Assembly (NCBI GenBank): GCA_035544635.1
Contig: DATKDQ010000078.1
Span: 1 to 16,948 of the forward strand
DNA length: 16,948 bases
Direction: 5' to 3'
DNA from: DATAFT01 sp035544635
GTDB lineage: Bacteria > Acidobacteriota > Thermoanaerobaculia > Multivoradales > Multivoraceae
The translations under genes and the position numbers were made by a program. The notes below the pieces were generated by a model. It was given only the letters and a program-made list of their open reading frames with translations, did no database searches and was not told where the DNA came from. The first letter of the stretch is position 1, and every line of letters starts with the position of its first letter. This document shows positions 6,489 to 12,823 of this stretch, piece by piece.

Positions 6489-7763
6489 CTAGGAGGCCGT
6501 CCGCGGCGCCAACGACAGGGCGGGGCCGCCGTGACCCGCGACCGATCGCCCATCCTCCCGCCGTCCGGAGGAGGGCGCCACCGGCGCGAGCGGTGCGGCG
6601 TCGCCGCCGCGCAGCGGGCGATAGAGGGTGTCCCGCTCCACCGGCACGAGGCCCGCGTCGCGCACCAGGCGCTCGAGCTCCTCGCGGGACATCGCGACGC
6701 CCGAACCCGCACCCGCCATCTGGTAGATGTTCTCCTCCAGCACGGTGCCGTCGAGGTCGTCGGCACCGAAGCGCAGCGCCACCTGCGCCAGCTTCGGCGA
6801 GATCATGATCCAGTACGCCTTGATGTGCGGCACGTTGTCGAGCACCAGCCGCGAGGTCGCGATGTGCTGCAGATCGTCGAGCCCGGTGGTCTGCCAGCGC
6901 AGCCCCATGTAGTTGTTGTCGGGATGGTAGGCGAGGGGGATGAACGCCTGGAAGCCCGCGGTCTCGTCCTGCAGCGCCCGCAGCCGCAGCAGGTGATCGA
7001 CCTTGTGGGCGGGCTTCTCGACATGGCCGTACAGCATCGTGCAGTTGGACTTGATGCCCATGCCGTGCGCGACGCGATGCACCTCGAGCCACTCCGCGGC
7101 GTCGAGCTTGCCGTCGCAGATCACCTCGCGCACGTCGGCGGCGAAGATCTCGGCGCCGCCTCCCGGCAGCGAGCCCAGCCCGGCGTCGCGCAGACGCTCC
7201 AGCACGTCGTGGATCGAGAGCTTCTCGCGCTGCGCGAACCAGCCGATCTCGATCGCGGTGAACGCCTTGAGGTGGGCGTCCGGGTAGCGGCGCTTGAGGC
7301 CACGCAGCATCTCCTCGTACCAGGACATCGGCAGCTCTGGGTGCAGCCCACCGACGATGTGGAACTCGGTCACCTGGTTGCCGCCCTGGGCTGGCGTATC
7401 GCCGGCCCCCCCCACCGCCCCGGCGATGCCGCCAGCCTGGCGTGCCGCGTGCTCGTACACCTCGTCGTGGCTCATCGCCCAGGCGTGATCTTCACCGGGC
7501 AGCGCCGCGAAGCTGCAGAACTTGCAGTTGTAGGTGTAGACGCAGACGTTGGTGGGACTGATGTGGCGATTGACGTTGTAGTAGGCGATGTCGCCGTGCA
7601 GCCGGCGGCGCACCACGTCGGCGAGACGGCCGAGGTGGAGCACGTGGCGCGTCTCGAAACAGACCAGCGCGTCCTCGGCGTCGAGGCGCTCGCCGTCCCG
7701 GACCTTGCCGGCAACCGATCTCAGCTCGAGGGGAAACGAGGACGGCTCGAGGCCCGCTTTCAC
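6489..7763 (-). CDS. mqnE: Aminodeoxyfutalosine synthase (radical SAM), menaquinone biosynthesis
   Basis: This 424-aa radical SAM enzyme of the futalosine route joins 3-[(1-carboxyvinyl)oxy]benzoate to the adenosyl group of SAM. Diagnostic blocks are YYNVNRHISPTNVCVY, FHIVGGLHPELPMSWYEEML, HLKAFTAIEIGWFAQ, SLPGGGAEIFAADVR, WLEVHRVAHGMGIKSNCTML, FIPLAYHPDNNYMG and LEENIYQMAGAGSGV. MqnC or CofH is less likely given HLKAFTAIEI and the neighbours. The cluster-binding cysteines are C74, C80 and C83, spaced CX5CX2C rather than CX3CX2C. A Gly/Ala-rich segment at about 110-128 interrupts the usual helix-to-strand link and is encoded by a DNA palindrome. The C-terminal 30 or so residues are low complexity. 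The start is GTG 7763, overlapping the UbiA stop by GTGA, which indicates coupled translation. Longer upstream frames run antisense-like through ubiA. Confidence 0.92.
   Translation of the reverse strand: MKAGLEPSSFPLELRSVAGKVRDGERLDAEDALVCFETRHVLHLGRLADVVRRRLHGDIAYYNVNRHISPTNVCVYTYNCKFCSFAALPGEDHAWAMSHDEVYEHAARQAGGIAGAVGGAGDTPAQGGNQVTEFHIVGGLHPELPMSWYEEMLRGLKRRYPDAHLKAFTAIEIGWFAQREKLSIHDVLERLRDAGLGSLPGGGAEIFAADVREVICDGKLDAAEWLEVHRVAHGMGIKSNCTMLYGHVEKPAHKVDHLLRLRALQDETAGFQAFIPLAYHPDNNYMGLRWQTTGLDDLQHIATSRLVLDNVPHIKAYWIMISPKLAQVALRFGADDLDGTVLEENIYQMAGAGSGVAMSREELERLVRDAGLVPVERDTLYRPLRGGDAAPLAPVAPSSGRREDGRSVAGHGGPALSLAPRTAS
6496..6512. repeat. 17-bp direct repeat, copy 2 (3' end of mqnE)
   Basis: Identical to 5767-5783. 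Here it encodes LAPRTA at the end of MqnE. The same minus-strand reading in copy 1 is in frame with thiG, so loss of the intervening segment by recombination would join mqnE to thiG in frame. Confidence 0.5.
7389..7437. repeat. 49-bp inverted repeat inside mqnE
   Basis: The left arm GGCTGGCGTATCGCCGG (7389-7405) pairs with the right arm CCGGCGATGCCGCCAGCC (7420-7437) with one mismatch and one extra base, around a C-rich loop of 14 nt. It encodes the Gly/Ala-rich residues 109-125 of MqnE, which have no counterpart in the family pattern as I know it. It looks like a small palindromic (REP-type) element inserted in frame. No other copy was seen in this window. Confidence 0.6.
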
Positions 7764-8692
7764 GGGCGGAGTATATCGAAGGCGGTTGCGGCGAAGAGCC
7801 AGATCGCGAGCGCGCCGTTGGCCTGGAAGAACGCCGCGTCGAGCCGCGAGAGATCGCCCGGGCGCACCACCCAGTGCTGATACACCAGGAGAGCGGCACA
7901 GCCGGCGACACCGATCGCGAAGCCGGCGCCGAGCCGTCCCGGATAGAGCAGCGGCAGCAGCGCGAGCGCCGCGAGCATCACGGCATGGAGCGCGGCGGAG
8001 AGGACGAGCGCGCCGCGGACGCCGAAGCGCACCGGGACCGAGTGGAGCCCCTGCTCGCGATCGAAGCGCTCGTCCTGGAGCGCGTAGAGCACGTCGAAGC
8101 CGGCGACCCAGGTGGCGACGGCGAGGGCGAGCGCGAACGCGGCCGGCGCCACATCGCCCCGCACCGCGATCCAGGCGCCGAGCGGCGCGCCCGCGAGGCC
8201 GAGGCCGAGCACCAGGTGCGACGCCGCGGTGAACCGCTTGGTGTACGAGTAGAGCAGGATCACCGCGATCGCGGCGGGCGACAGCGCGAGCGCGAGTGGA
8301 TCGAGCCGCCACGCCGCCACCACCAGGAGGGCGAGGCTGGCGGCGATGAAGGCGCGCACGGCGCCGGGGCCGAGCGCGCCAGCCGGCAGCGCGCGGCTCG
8401 CCGTGCGCGGGTTCTGGGCGTCGATCGCGCGGTCGACCAGCCGGTTGAAGCCCATCGCCGCGCTGCGCGCTCCCACCATGGCGGCGACGATCCAGCCCAC
8501 CACGGGCCACCGCGGCCACCCCTCGGCGGCGAGCACCATTCCCATGAACGCGAACGGCAGCGCGAACACGGTGTGCTCGATCTTGATCATCTCGAGGTAG
8601 ATGCGCAGCGCGCGCCGCCCGGCGCCGCCGCGGCCCGGCGGGGAACGCTGGGCGCCGGGGGCCGGCTCAGCGCGCACGCCGTGCGCCGTCAC
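7760..8692 (-). CDS. mqnP: UbiA-family prenyltransferase, probable menaquinone (MqnP-type)
   Basis: This 310-aa polytopic membrane enzyme attaches the polyprenyl tail to an aromatic acid. The first Asp-rich motif is NRLVDRAID (N83, D87, D91) and the second is DVLYALQDERFD (D200, D207, D211), followed by HSVPVRFG. About eight or nine hydrophobic segments follow the conserved IYLEMIKIEHTVFALPFAF (31-49). The first 28 residues are Gly/Pro/Arg-rich. The start is GTG 8692, supported by GGGAGGGAGGGAAGC immediately upstream. It lies inside the 3' end of the flavin prenyltransferase gene (26-nt overlap) and overlaps mqnE by 4 nt. By sequence it resembles 4-hydroxybenzoate polyprenyltransferase. Its position between ubiX and mqnE makes the futalosine-pathway intermediate the likelier substrate; this is inference. 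Confidence 0.9.
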   Translation of the reverse strand: MTAHGVRAEPAPGAQRSPPGRGGAGRRALRIYLEMIKIEHTVFALPFAFMGMVLAAEGWPRWPVVGWIVAAMVGARSAAMGFNRLVDRAIDAQNPRTASRALPAGALGPGAVRAFIAASLALLVVAAWRLDPLALALSPAAIAVILLYSYTKRFTAASHLVLGLGLAGAPLGAWIAVRGDVAPAAFALALAVATWVAGFDVLYALQDERFDREQGLHSVPVRFGVRGALVLSAALHAVMLAALALLPLLYPGRLGAGFAIGVAGCAALLVYQHWVVRPGDLSRLDAAFFQANGALAIWLFAATAFDILRP

Positions 8693-9314
8693 GCTTCCCT
8701 CCCTCCCAGCGCAGGCCTAGAGCGGCGTCCTCCCCGACCGAGATCCGCGCGGCGTCGAGCACGCGCAGGACGTAGGCGTCGAGGAACCGATCGAGCGAGT
8801 AGCCGCCGACGTAGAACGCCGGAATGGGCGGCAGGATGGTCGCTCCGGCATAGGCGAGGCGGCGCAGGTTCTCGAGGTGCACCAGGTGAAGCGGCGTCTC
8901 GCGAAAGCCGAGCACGAGCGGCCAACGCTCCTTGAGCGCCACCTGCCCGGCGCGGTGGACCAGCGTCGAGGCGCCGCCGCTCGCGAGCGCCCCCAGCGTG
9001 CCGGAGCTGCAGGGCAGGATGACGGTCGCATCCAGCCGGTAGGAGCCGGAGGCGATCTCGGCGTCGAGCTCCCGGTCGGCGTGGAGCCGGACCCGTCCGC
9101 CCACCTCGTTCGCCGCTCCCCCTGCCGCCACCAGCGCCGCCGCCCCGTCGCTCTCGCCCGCCTGCCCGAGCTCGTGGAAGAGCACCTGGCGCGCACCGTC
9201 CGACACCACGAGGTGGATGCGATCGAGCGCGGGCAGACCCACCATGGCGCGCAATGCGTGGATCGGGAGGAGCATCCCCGAGGCGCCGGTGACGAGGAGA
9301 GCGATGCGTGCCAC
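8667..9314 (-). CDS. ubiX: UbiX/Pad1-family flavin prenyltransferase
   Basis: This 215-aa protein makes prenylated FMN, the cofactor of UbiD-type decarboxylases. Family blocks are ALLVTGASGMLLPIHAL (FMN site near the N-terminus), LVVSDGAR, ILPCSSGTLGALASGGASTL, ALKERWPLVLGFRETPLHL, VHLENLRRLAYAGATIL and PPIPAFY. The frequent SMKT segment reads SSGT here. The start is GTG 9314 with AGGA seven bases upstream. It is first in the minus-strand operon and overlaps the prenyltransferase gene by 26 nt. UbiX-, UbiA- and UbiD-type genes cluster in futalosine menaquinone loci of other bacteria, so the partner is probably a UbiD-type decarboxylase encoded elsewhere; none is in this window. Confidence 0.93.
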   Translation of the reverse strand: MARIALLVTGASGMLLPIHALRAMVGLPALDRIHLVVSDGARQVLFHELGQAGESDGAAALVAAGGAANEVGGRVRLHADRELDAEIASGSYRLDATVILPCSSGTLGALASGGASTLVHRAGQVALKERWPLVLGFRETPLHLVHLENLRRLAYAGATILPPIPAFYVGGYSLDRFLDAYVLRVLDAARISVGEDAALGLRWEGGKRDGARRAR

Positions 9315-9478
9315 CCGGCGATCCTACAATCGACGTCCGCCGCCACCGCCGTGCCCTCAGTACCCTCGTCTTGGCGGTCGATTACGCCACGGCCGCGCCG
9401 GGTGATACACTCCCTAGACGAGGGTGCAGGATTTCCCCCCTCGTAGGTTTCGGCCTGCTCCCCTCGCAAGCCCCTTCG

Positions 9479-9498
9479 TTCGCACCCTGTTTGCACCC
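9479..9498 (+). promoter_or_regulatory. Tandem TTYGCACCC direct repeat upstream of the NYN gene
   Basis: TTCGCACCC (9479-9487) and TTTGCACCC (9490-9498) are spaced 11 bp start to start, about one helical turn. An inverted GGGTGCA lies at 9422-9428. This is operator-like spacing within the 245-bp gap between the divergent ubiX and NYN genes. No confident -35/-10 pair could be assigned in the gap. Confidence 0.3.
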
Positions 9499-9519
9499 CC
9501 GATCGGCAATCGACTCCGT

Positions 9520-9538
9520 ACGCGCGGTCCCCGCGCGT
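9520..9538 (+). promoter_or_regulatory. Hairpin just upstream of the NYN gene ribosome site
   Basis: ACGCGCGG (9520-9527) pairs perfectly with CCGCGCGT (9531-9538) around a 3-nt TCC loop, ending 10 nt before the GGAGG at 9549-9553. In the leader RNA it could influence translation of the putative RNA-binding nuclease, including autoregulation. This is speculative, because short GC stems are common at this base composition. Confidence 0.35.
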
Positions 9539-9559
9539 CGCGGTTCATGGAGGTAGATC

Positions 9560-11098
9560 GTGAGCCCCTGGTGGAAGCGACCCACGGAAGAAGCAATGGA
9601 AGAAGAGCCCGCCGCGGCGGCCGAAGCCGCGACGAGCGAGGCCGAGGAACCGCGTGGGCGAGAGAGCCTGCGGCACGACACCACTCCTCGGGAGGAAGAG
9701 ATCCCGGCCCTGGAGGAGACCGCGCACGACGCTCGCGAAGAGCCGGCAGCCGACGGCGCGCCCGAGCCGGCTCCCCGCGCGAGTGAGCCCTCGATCGTCC
9801 GACTCGACGACGAAGTCGGAGGCGCCGCCGAGGATGCCGGCGCGACCGACGAGGCCGAGCTTGCAGCAGGCTCCTCGGAGGCCGCCACGACGAGCGAGGA
9901 GACGAGCGAGGAGCCGGCACCGAAGCCGCGCCGCCGCCGCTCGTCGCGGCGTCGCGGCGGCGGAGCGGGCGCGCAGGTGTCCGCCAACGGAGCCGCCGCG
10001 GCGACCAACGGCTCGGAGGAAGCCGAGCCCCCACGCCGCCCCAGCGCTGCGCCCGCGGCGGCCCCGCAGCGGCGTGACGCAGGAGGCAGCCGCGAGGGAG
10101 CCGAGGCCCGTAGGCCCCATGTATTTCCCGCCGGAGGGGGAACGCGTGGTGGGCGGGGCGAAGGCGCTCCCGACCTCCTGGCGCGAGCCCCCGCGCCGCG
10201 TCCGTCGCCGCCCTGGTCCGCGCCCCCGCAGCAGCCGACCGGCGCAGAGAGCGCCGCGCTGGTGACCGCGCGAGAGGTCGCGCACCAGATCGCCGATGCT
10301 CTCCGGGAGGCGCTCGCCGCCGCCCCGGACAGCGCCGACGACACCGACACCGAGCGCAAGATCGCGCTGTTCTGCGATCTCGAGAACATCGCCATCGGCG
10401 TGCGCGACTCCGAGACCAAGAAGTTCGACATCGACCTCGTGCTCGAGCGCCTGCTCGAGAAGGGCAAGATCATCGTCAAGAAGGCCTACGCCGACTGGCA
10501 GCGCTACACCGAGTTCAAGAAGCCGCTCCACACCGCCGGCATCGAGCTCATCGACATCCCGCAGAAGTACTACTCGGGAAAGAACAGCGCCGACATCAAG
10601 ATGGTGGTCGACGCCATGGACCTCTGCTATTCGAAGGAGCACCTGGACACCTTCGTGCTGCTCTCCGGCGACAGCGACTTCACGCCGCTGGTCTCCAAGC
10701 TCAAGGAGAACAACAAGCACGTGATCGGCGTCGGTGTGAAGAGCTCGTCATCCAAGCTCCTGATCGACAACTGTGACGAGTTCCTCTACTACGAGGACAT
10801 CTGGCGCGACAGCCTGCAGGCCCCCGTGCTCGAGGGCATCGACGAGAAGAAGGCCGAGGCGTTCGCGCTGATGAACGACTCGATCCAGGCCCTGATCCGC
10901 GAGAACAAGCCCGTGCTGTGGGGCTCGATGATCAAGCAGACCATGCAGCGCAAGCGTCCCTCCTTCAACGAGGGCTACTACGGCTACGGCTCCTTCTCCG
11001 AGCTGCTCGAGGACGCCGAGCGCAAGAAGGTGATCCACCTCAAGAAGGACGCGCGCTCCGGGAGCTGGGTGGTCAGCGGGTTCGCCAAGGCTCGGTAG
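9560..11098 (+). CDS. NYN-domain (LabA/DUF88-like) putative RNase with C-terminal OST-HTH/LOTUS-like domain
   Basis: This 512-aa protein has three parts. Residues 1 to about 262 are Glu/Ala/Pro-rich and probably disordered, acidic at first, with a basic patch PKPRRRRSSRRRGGG near 115-130. A NYN (PIN-like) domain spans about 265-412, with acidic residues at FCDLENIAIG (D273), SADIKMVVDAMDL and LLSGDSDFTPLVSKLK (D371, D373). It ends GVGVKSSSSKLLIDNCDEF. A winged-helix region at about 430-508 (EAFALMNDSIQALIRENKP, SMIKQTMQRKRPSFNE, YGSFSELLEDAERKKVI) matches the OST-HTH/LOTUS pattern found after NYN domains. NYN domains are metal-dependent nucleases and LOTUS domains bind RNA, so RNA processing is inferred. 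The start is GTG 9560 with GGAGG six bases upstream. It converges with the next gene, leaving 5 bp. Confidence 0.88.
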   Translation: MSPWWKRPTEEAMEEEPAAAAEAATSEAEEPRGRESLRHDTTPREEEIPALEETAHDAREEPAADGAPEPAPRASEPSIVRLDDEVGGAAEDAGATDEAELAAGSSEAATTSEETSEEPAPKPRRRRSSRRRGGGAGAQVSANGAAAATNGSEEAEPPRRPSAAPAAAPQRRDAGGSREGAEARRPHVFPAGGGTRGGRGEGAPDLLARAPAPRPSPPWSAPPQQPTGAESAALVTAREVAHQIADALREALAAAPDSADDTDTERKIALFCDLENIAIGVRDSETKKFDIDLVLERLLEKGKIIVKKAYADWQRYTEFKKPLHTAGIELIDIPQKYYSGKNSADIKMVVDAMDLCYSKEHLDTFVLLSGDSDFTPLVSKLKENNKHVIGVGVKSSSSKLLIDNCDEFLYYEDIWRDSLQAPVLEGIDEKKAEAFALMNDSIQALIRENKPVLWGSMIKQTMQRKRPSFNEGYYGYGSFSELLEDAERKKVIHLKKDARSGSWVVSGFAKAR

Positions 11099-11103
11099 CG
11101 CAC

Positions 11104-11655
11104 TCAGCCGGGCCGTGCCCAGCCGGCGTCGTCGCGACGCAGGCCGGCGCGCTCGAGCCGTTCGCCCACGACCTCGAGCAGCCGGTGCTTGTCCTTGACC
11201 ACCGCGAGGTTGAGGAAGAGCTCGCGCTCGCGTCCGCTCTGATCGACCACCAGGCGCAGGGACTCGGTGCCCGGCCGGGGGCCGCAGGCGAGCACGCCGT
11301 CGAAGCGGACGCGCCGCGGCGAGAAGTACTGGAGCGGGCGGTAGGCGAGCGTCTCGGCGTCGATCTCGATCGCGGGCCGGCCCGCGGTCCACCAGATCTT
11401 CCACAGGCTCGCCCAGAACAGGAGCGCGTACCCGAGGAGCACGGTGAACGCCTTACCGAACACGCCCTCGCTCGGATCGCGCAGGAGCCACGCCACGGCG
11501 GCGAGCAGCCCCAGCACCCCCATTCCCCACACCATCGCCTTGACGCAGGTCGAGCGCACCCACGGACGGAAGGCGAACACCTCCACCGCGGTGCCGGTGG
11601 TCTCCGCCGTCCCGGTGGGCGGCGGGCTCACCCGCGGGAGATCGCGCGTCGTCAT
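11104..11655 (-). CDS. Small two-helix membrane protein of unknown function
   Basis: This 183-aa protein has a polar N-terminus (1-35), two hydrophobic helices at about 38-58 and 68-89, and a soluble C-terminal part (94-183) reading IEIDAETLAYRPLQYFSPRR and LRLVVDQSGRERELFLNL. The pattern of two membrane helices followed by an alternating-strand domain and a terminal helix (KHRLLEVVGERLERAGL) recalls bacterial PH-like membrane proteins. I cannot assign a family with confidence. The start is ATG 11655, sharing ATGA with the tsaD stop, so it is probably co-translated with tsaD. Whether it is functionally linked to tRNA modification is unknown. It converges tightly with the NYN gene, with no terminator visible in the 5-bp gap. 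Confidence 0.7.
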   Translation of the reverse strand: MTTRDLPRVSPPPTGTAETTGTAVEVFAFRPWVRSTCVKAMVWGMGVLGLLAAVAWLLRDPSEGVFGKAFTVLLGYALLFWASLWKIWWTAGRPAIEIDAETLAYRPLQYFSPRRVRFDGVLACGPRPGTESLRLVVDQSGRERELFLNLAVVKDKHRLLEVVGERLERAGLRRDDAGWARPG

Positions 11656-12728
11656 CCCACCTCGAGCGCGATCCGGCTCGCGGCGTCCACCCGCGTCGGG
11701 TCGTCCGCTTCACCGCGGCGGTGGCGCCGCAGGGCGGCGTGCGCCACCATCGCCGCGTTGTCGCCGCAGTAGGCGAGCGAGACCAGGCGCAGGTCGACCG
11801 GCGTGCGCTCGGCCCAGGCGGCGAGCGCGCGGCGCAGCAGCCGGTTCGCCGCCACGCCGCCCGAGACGGCGAGCGTGGCGAACGGGCGCTGGGCATGAAG
11901 CCGCGCCACGCGATCGACGAGCTGACCGACCGCCGCGGCGCGGAAGCCGGCTAGGAGGTCGAGCACCGCCGGGTTCTCGGGCTCGAGCGCGATTCCTCCC
12001 TGCTCCAGCCGATTCAGGTGGAGGAGCGCGCGACTCTTGAGCCCCGAGAACGAGAAGTCGAGGCTGTCGCCGCAGGAGCCGATCGGCATGGGGTGCGCGC
12101 CGGCGTGCCCCTTCTCCGCGAGGGCGTCGATCGCCGGGCCGGCGGGAAAGGCGAGGCCCAGCCGCTTGCCGACCTTGTCGAACACCTCGCCCATGGCGTC
12201 GTCCCGGGTCTCGGCCACGGTGTGCAGGCGCCGCCCGCCACTCTCCGCCTCGACCAGGAGCGTGTGCCCGCCCGAGACCACCAGGCCGACGAACCGGTCG
12301 GGGGGCTCAGCCGCCGGCTCGCCCCCGCCGCGCAGCCAGGGCGAGTAGAGATGGGCCTCGAGGTGGTGCACGCCGTAGAACGGAAGGCCGCGGCTCCAGG
12401 CGATCGCGCGGCCGATCGAGAGCCCAACCAGGAGCGAGCCCACGAGCCCCGGGCCGCGCGTCGCCGCCACCGCCTCGATCGAGTCGAGACCGACGCCGGC
12501 GCGCTCGAGCGCCTCGGCCGAGACCGCCGGCCAGTTGCGCAGGTGCTCGCGCGAGGCGATCTCGGGCACGACGCCGCCCCACTCGCGGTGCGCCTCGAGC
12601 TGGCTCGACACCACCGAGGAGAGGACGGCCCCCGCTCCATCGACGACCGCGCAGGCGGTGTCGTCGCAGGAGGTCTCGATGCCGAGGACGAGAGGGCTCG
12701 AGCGGAGGGTCTCGCGGTCGCCGGTCAC
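11652..12728 (-). CDS. tsaD: tRNA N6-adenosine threonylcarbamoyltransferase TsaD
   Basis: TsaD transfers the threonylcarbamoyl group to A37 of tRNAs reading ANN codons, in the TsaBDE complex. Family motifs are LVLGIETSCDDTACAVVD, GGVVPEIASREHL, ATRGPGLVGSLLVGL, GVHHLEAHLYSPW (metal-binding HxxxH), GLVVSGGHTLLVE, DAMGEVFDKVGKRLGL, DFSFSGLKSRAL, LAVSGGVAANRLLR and YCGDNAAMVA (metal-binding Asp). The start is taken as GTG 12728, giving 358 aa with 13 residues before the first strand. ATG 12761 or a start at 12800 would add 11 or 24 residues. Codons there (CTA ACA ... TAT ... AGA ... TCT) lack the G/C third-position bias, so that stretch is more likely the promoter region shared with divergent pgk. 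The stop overlaps the following membrane-protein gene by 4 nt. Confidence 0.93.
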   Translation of the reverse strand: MTGDRETLRSSPLVLGIETSCDDTACAVVDGAGAVLSSVVSSQLEAHREWGGVVPEIASREHLRNWPAVSAEALERAGVGLDSIEAVAATRGPGLVGSLLVGLSIGRAIAWSRGLPFYGVHHLEAHLYSPWLRGGGEPAAEPPDRFVGLVVSGGHTLLVEAESGGRRLHTVAETRDDAMGEVFDKVGKRLGLAFPAGPAIDALAEKGHAGAHPMPIGSCGDSLDFSFSGLKSRALLHLNRLEQGGIALEPENPAVLDLLAGFRAAAVGQLVDRVARLHAQRPFATLAVSGGVAANRLLRRALAAWAERTPVDLRLVSLAYCGDNAAMVAHAALRRHRRGEADDPTRVDAASRIALEVG

Positions 12729-12823
12729 GAGAGACAGTCTGCCATAGCGGTCTGTTAGCATTCCGTGCCGCTCTTCTCGTCTCTCTCGCAGTCGCCGCAC
12801 ACCCGCGACCGACCCTGGACCTC
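12729..12823. promoter_or_regulatory. Divergent tsaD / pgk control region
   Basis: The 95 bp between the chosen tsaD start and pgk is the locally most A/T-containing stretch, for instance CTGTTAGCATTCC. A weak plus-strand promoter can be drawn as AGACAG (12732-12737) and TAGCAT (12756-12761) with an 18-bp spacer. On the minus strand GCTATGGCAG could hold a -10. Neither is strong. The region must nevertheless contain the promoters of both divergent genes. Confidence 0.35.

Noticed and set aside
6462..7880. A 472-codon plus-strand frame opposite mqnE
   Set aside because: His/Val/Arg-rich shadow; the mqnE frame is unmistakable.
12729..12800. Longer N-terminus for TsaD (starts at 12761 or 12800)
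   Set aside because: Codons there lack the G/C third-position bias, the usual family start is close to LGIETSCDD, and the stretch must hold divergent promoters.
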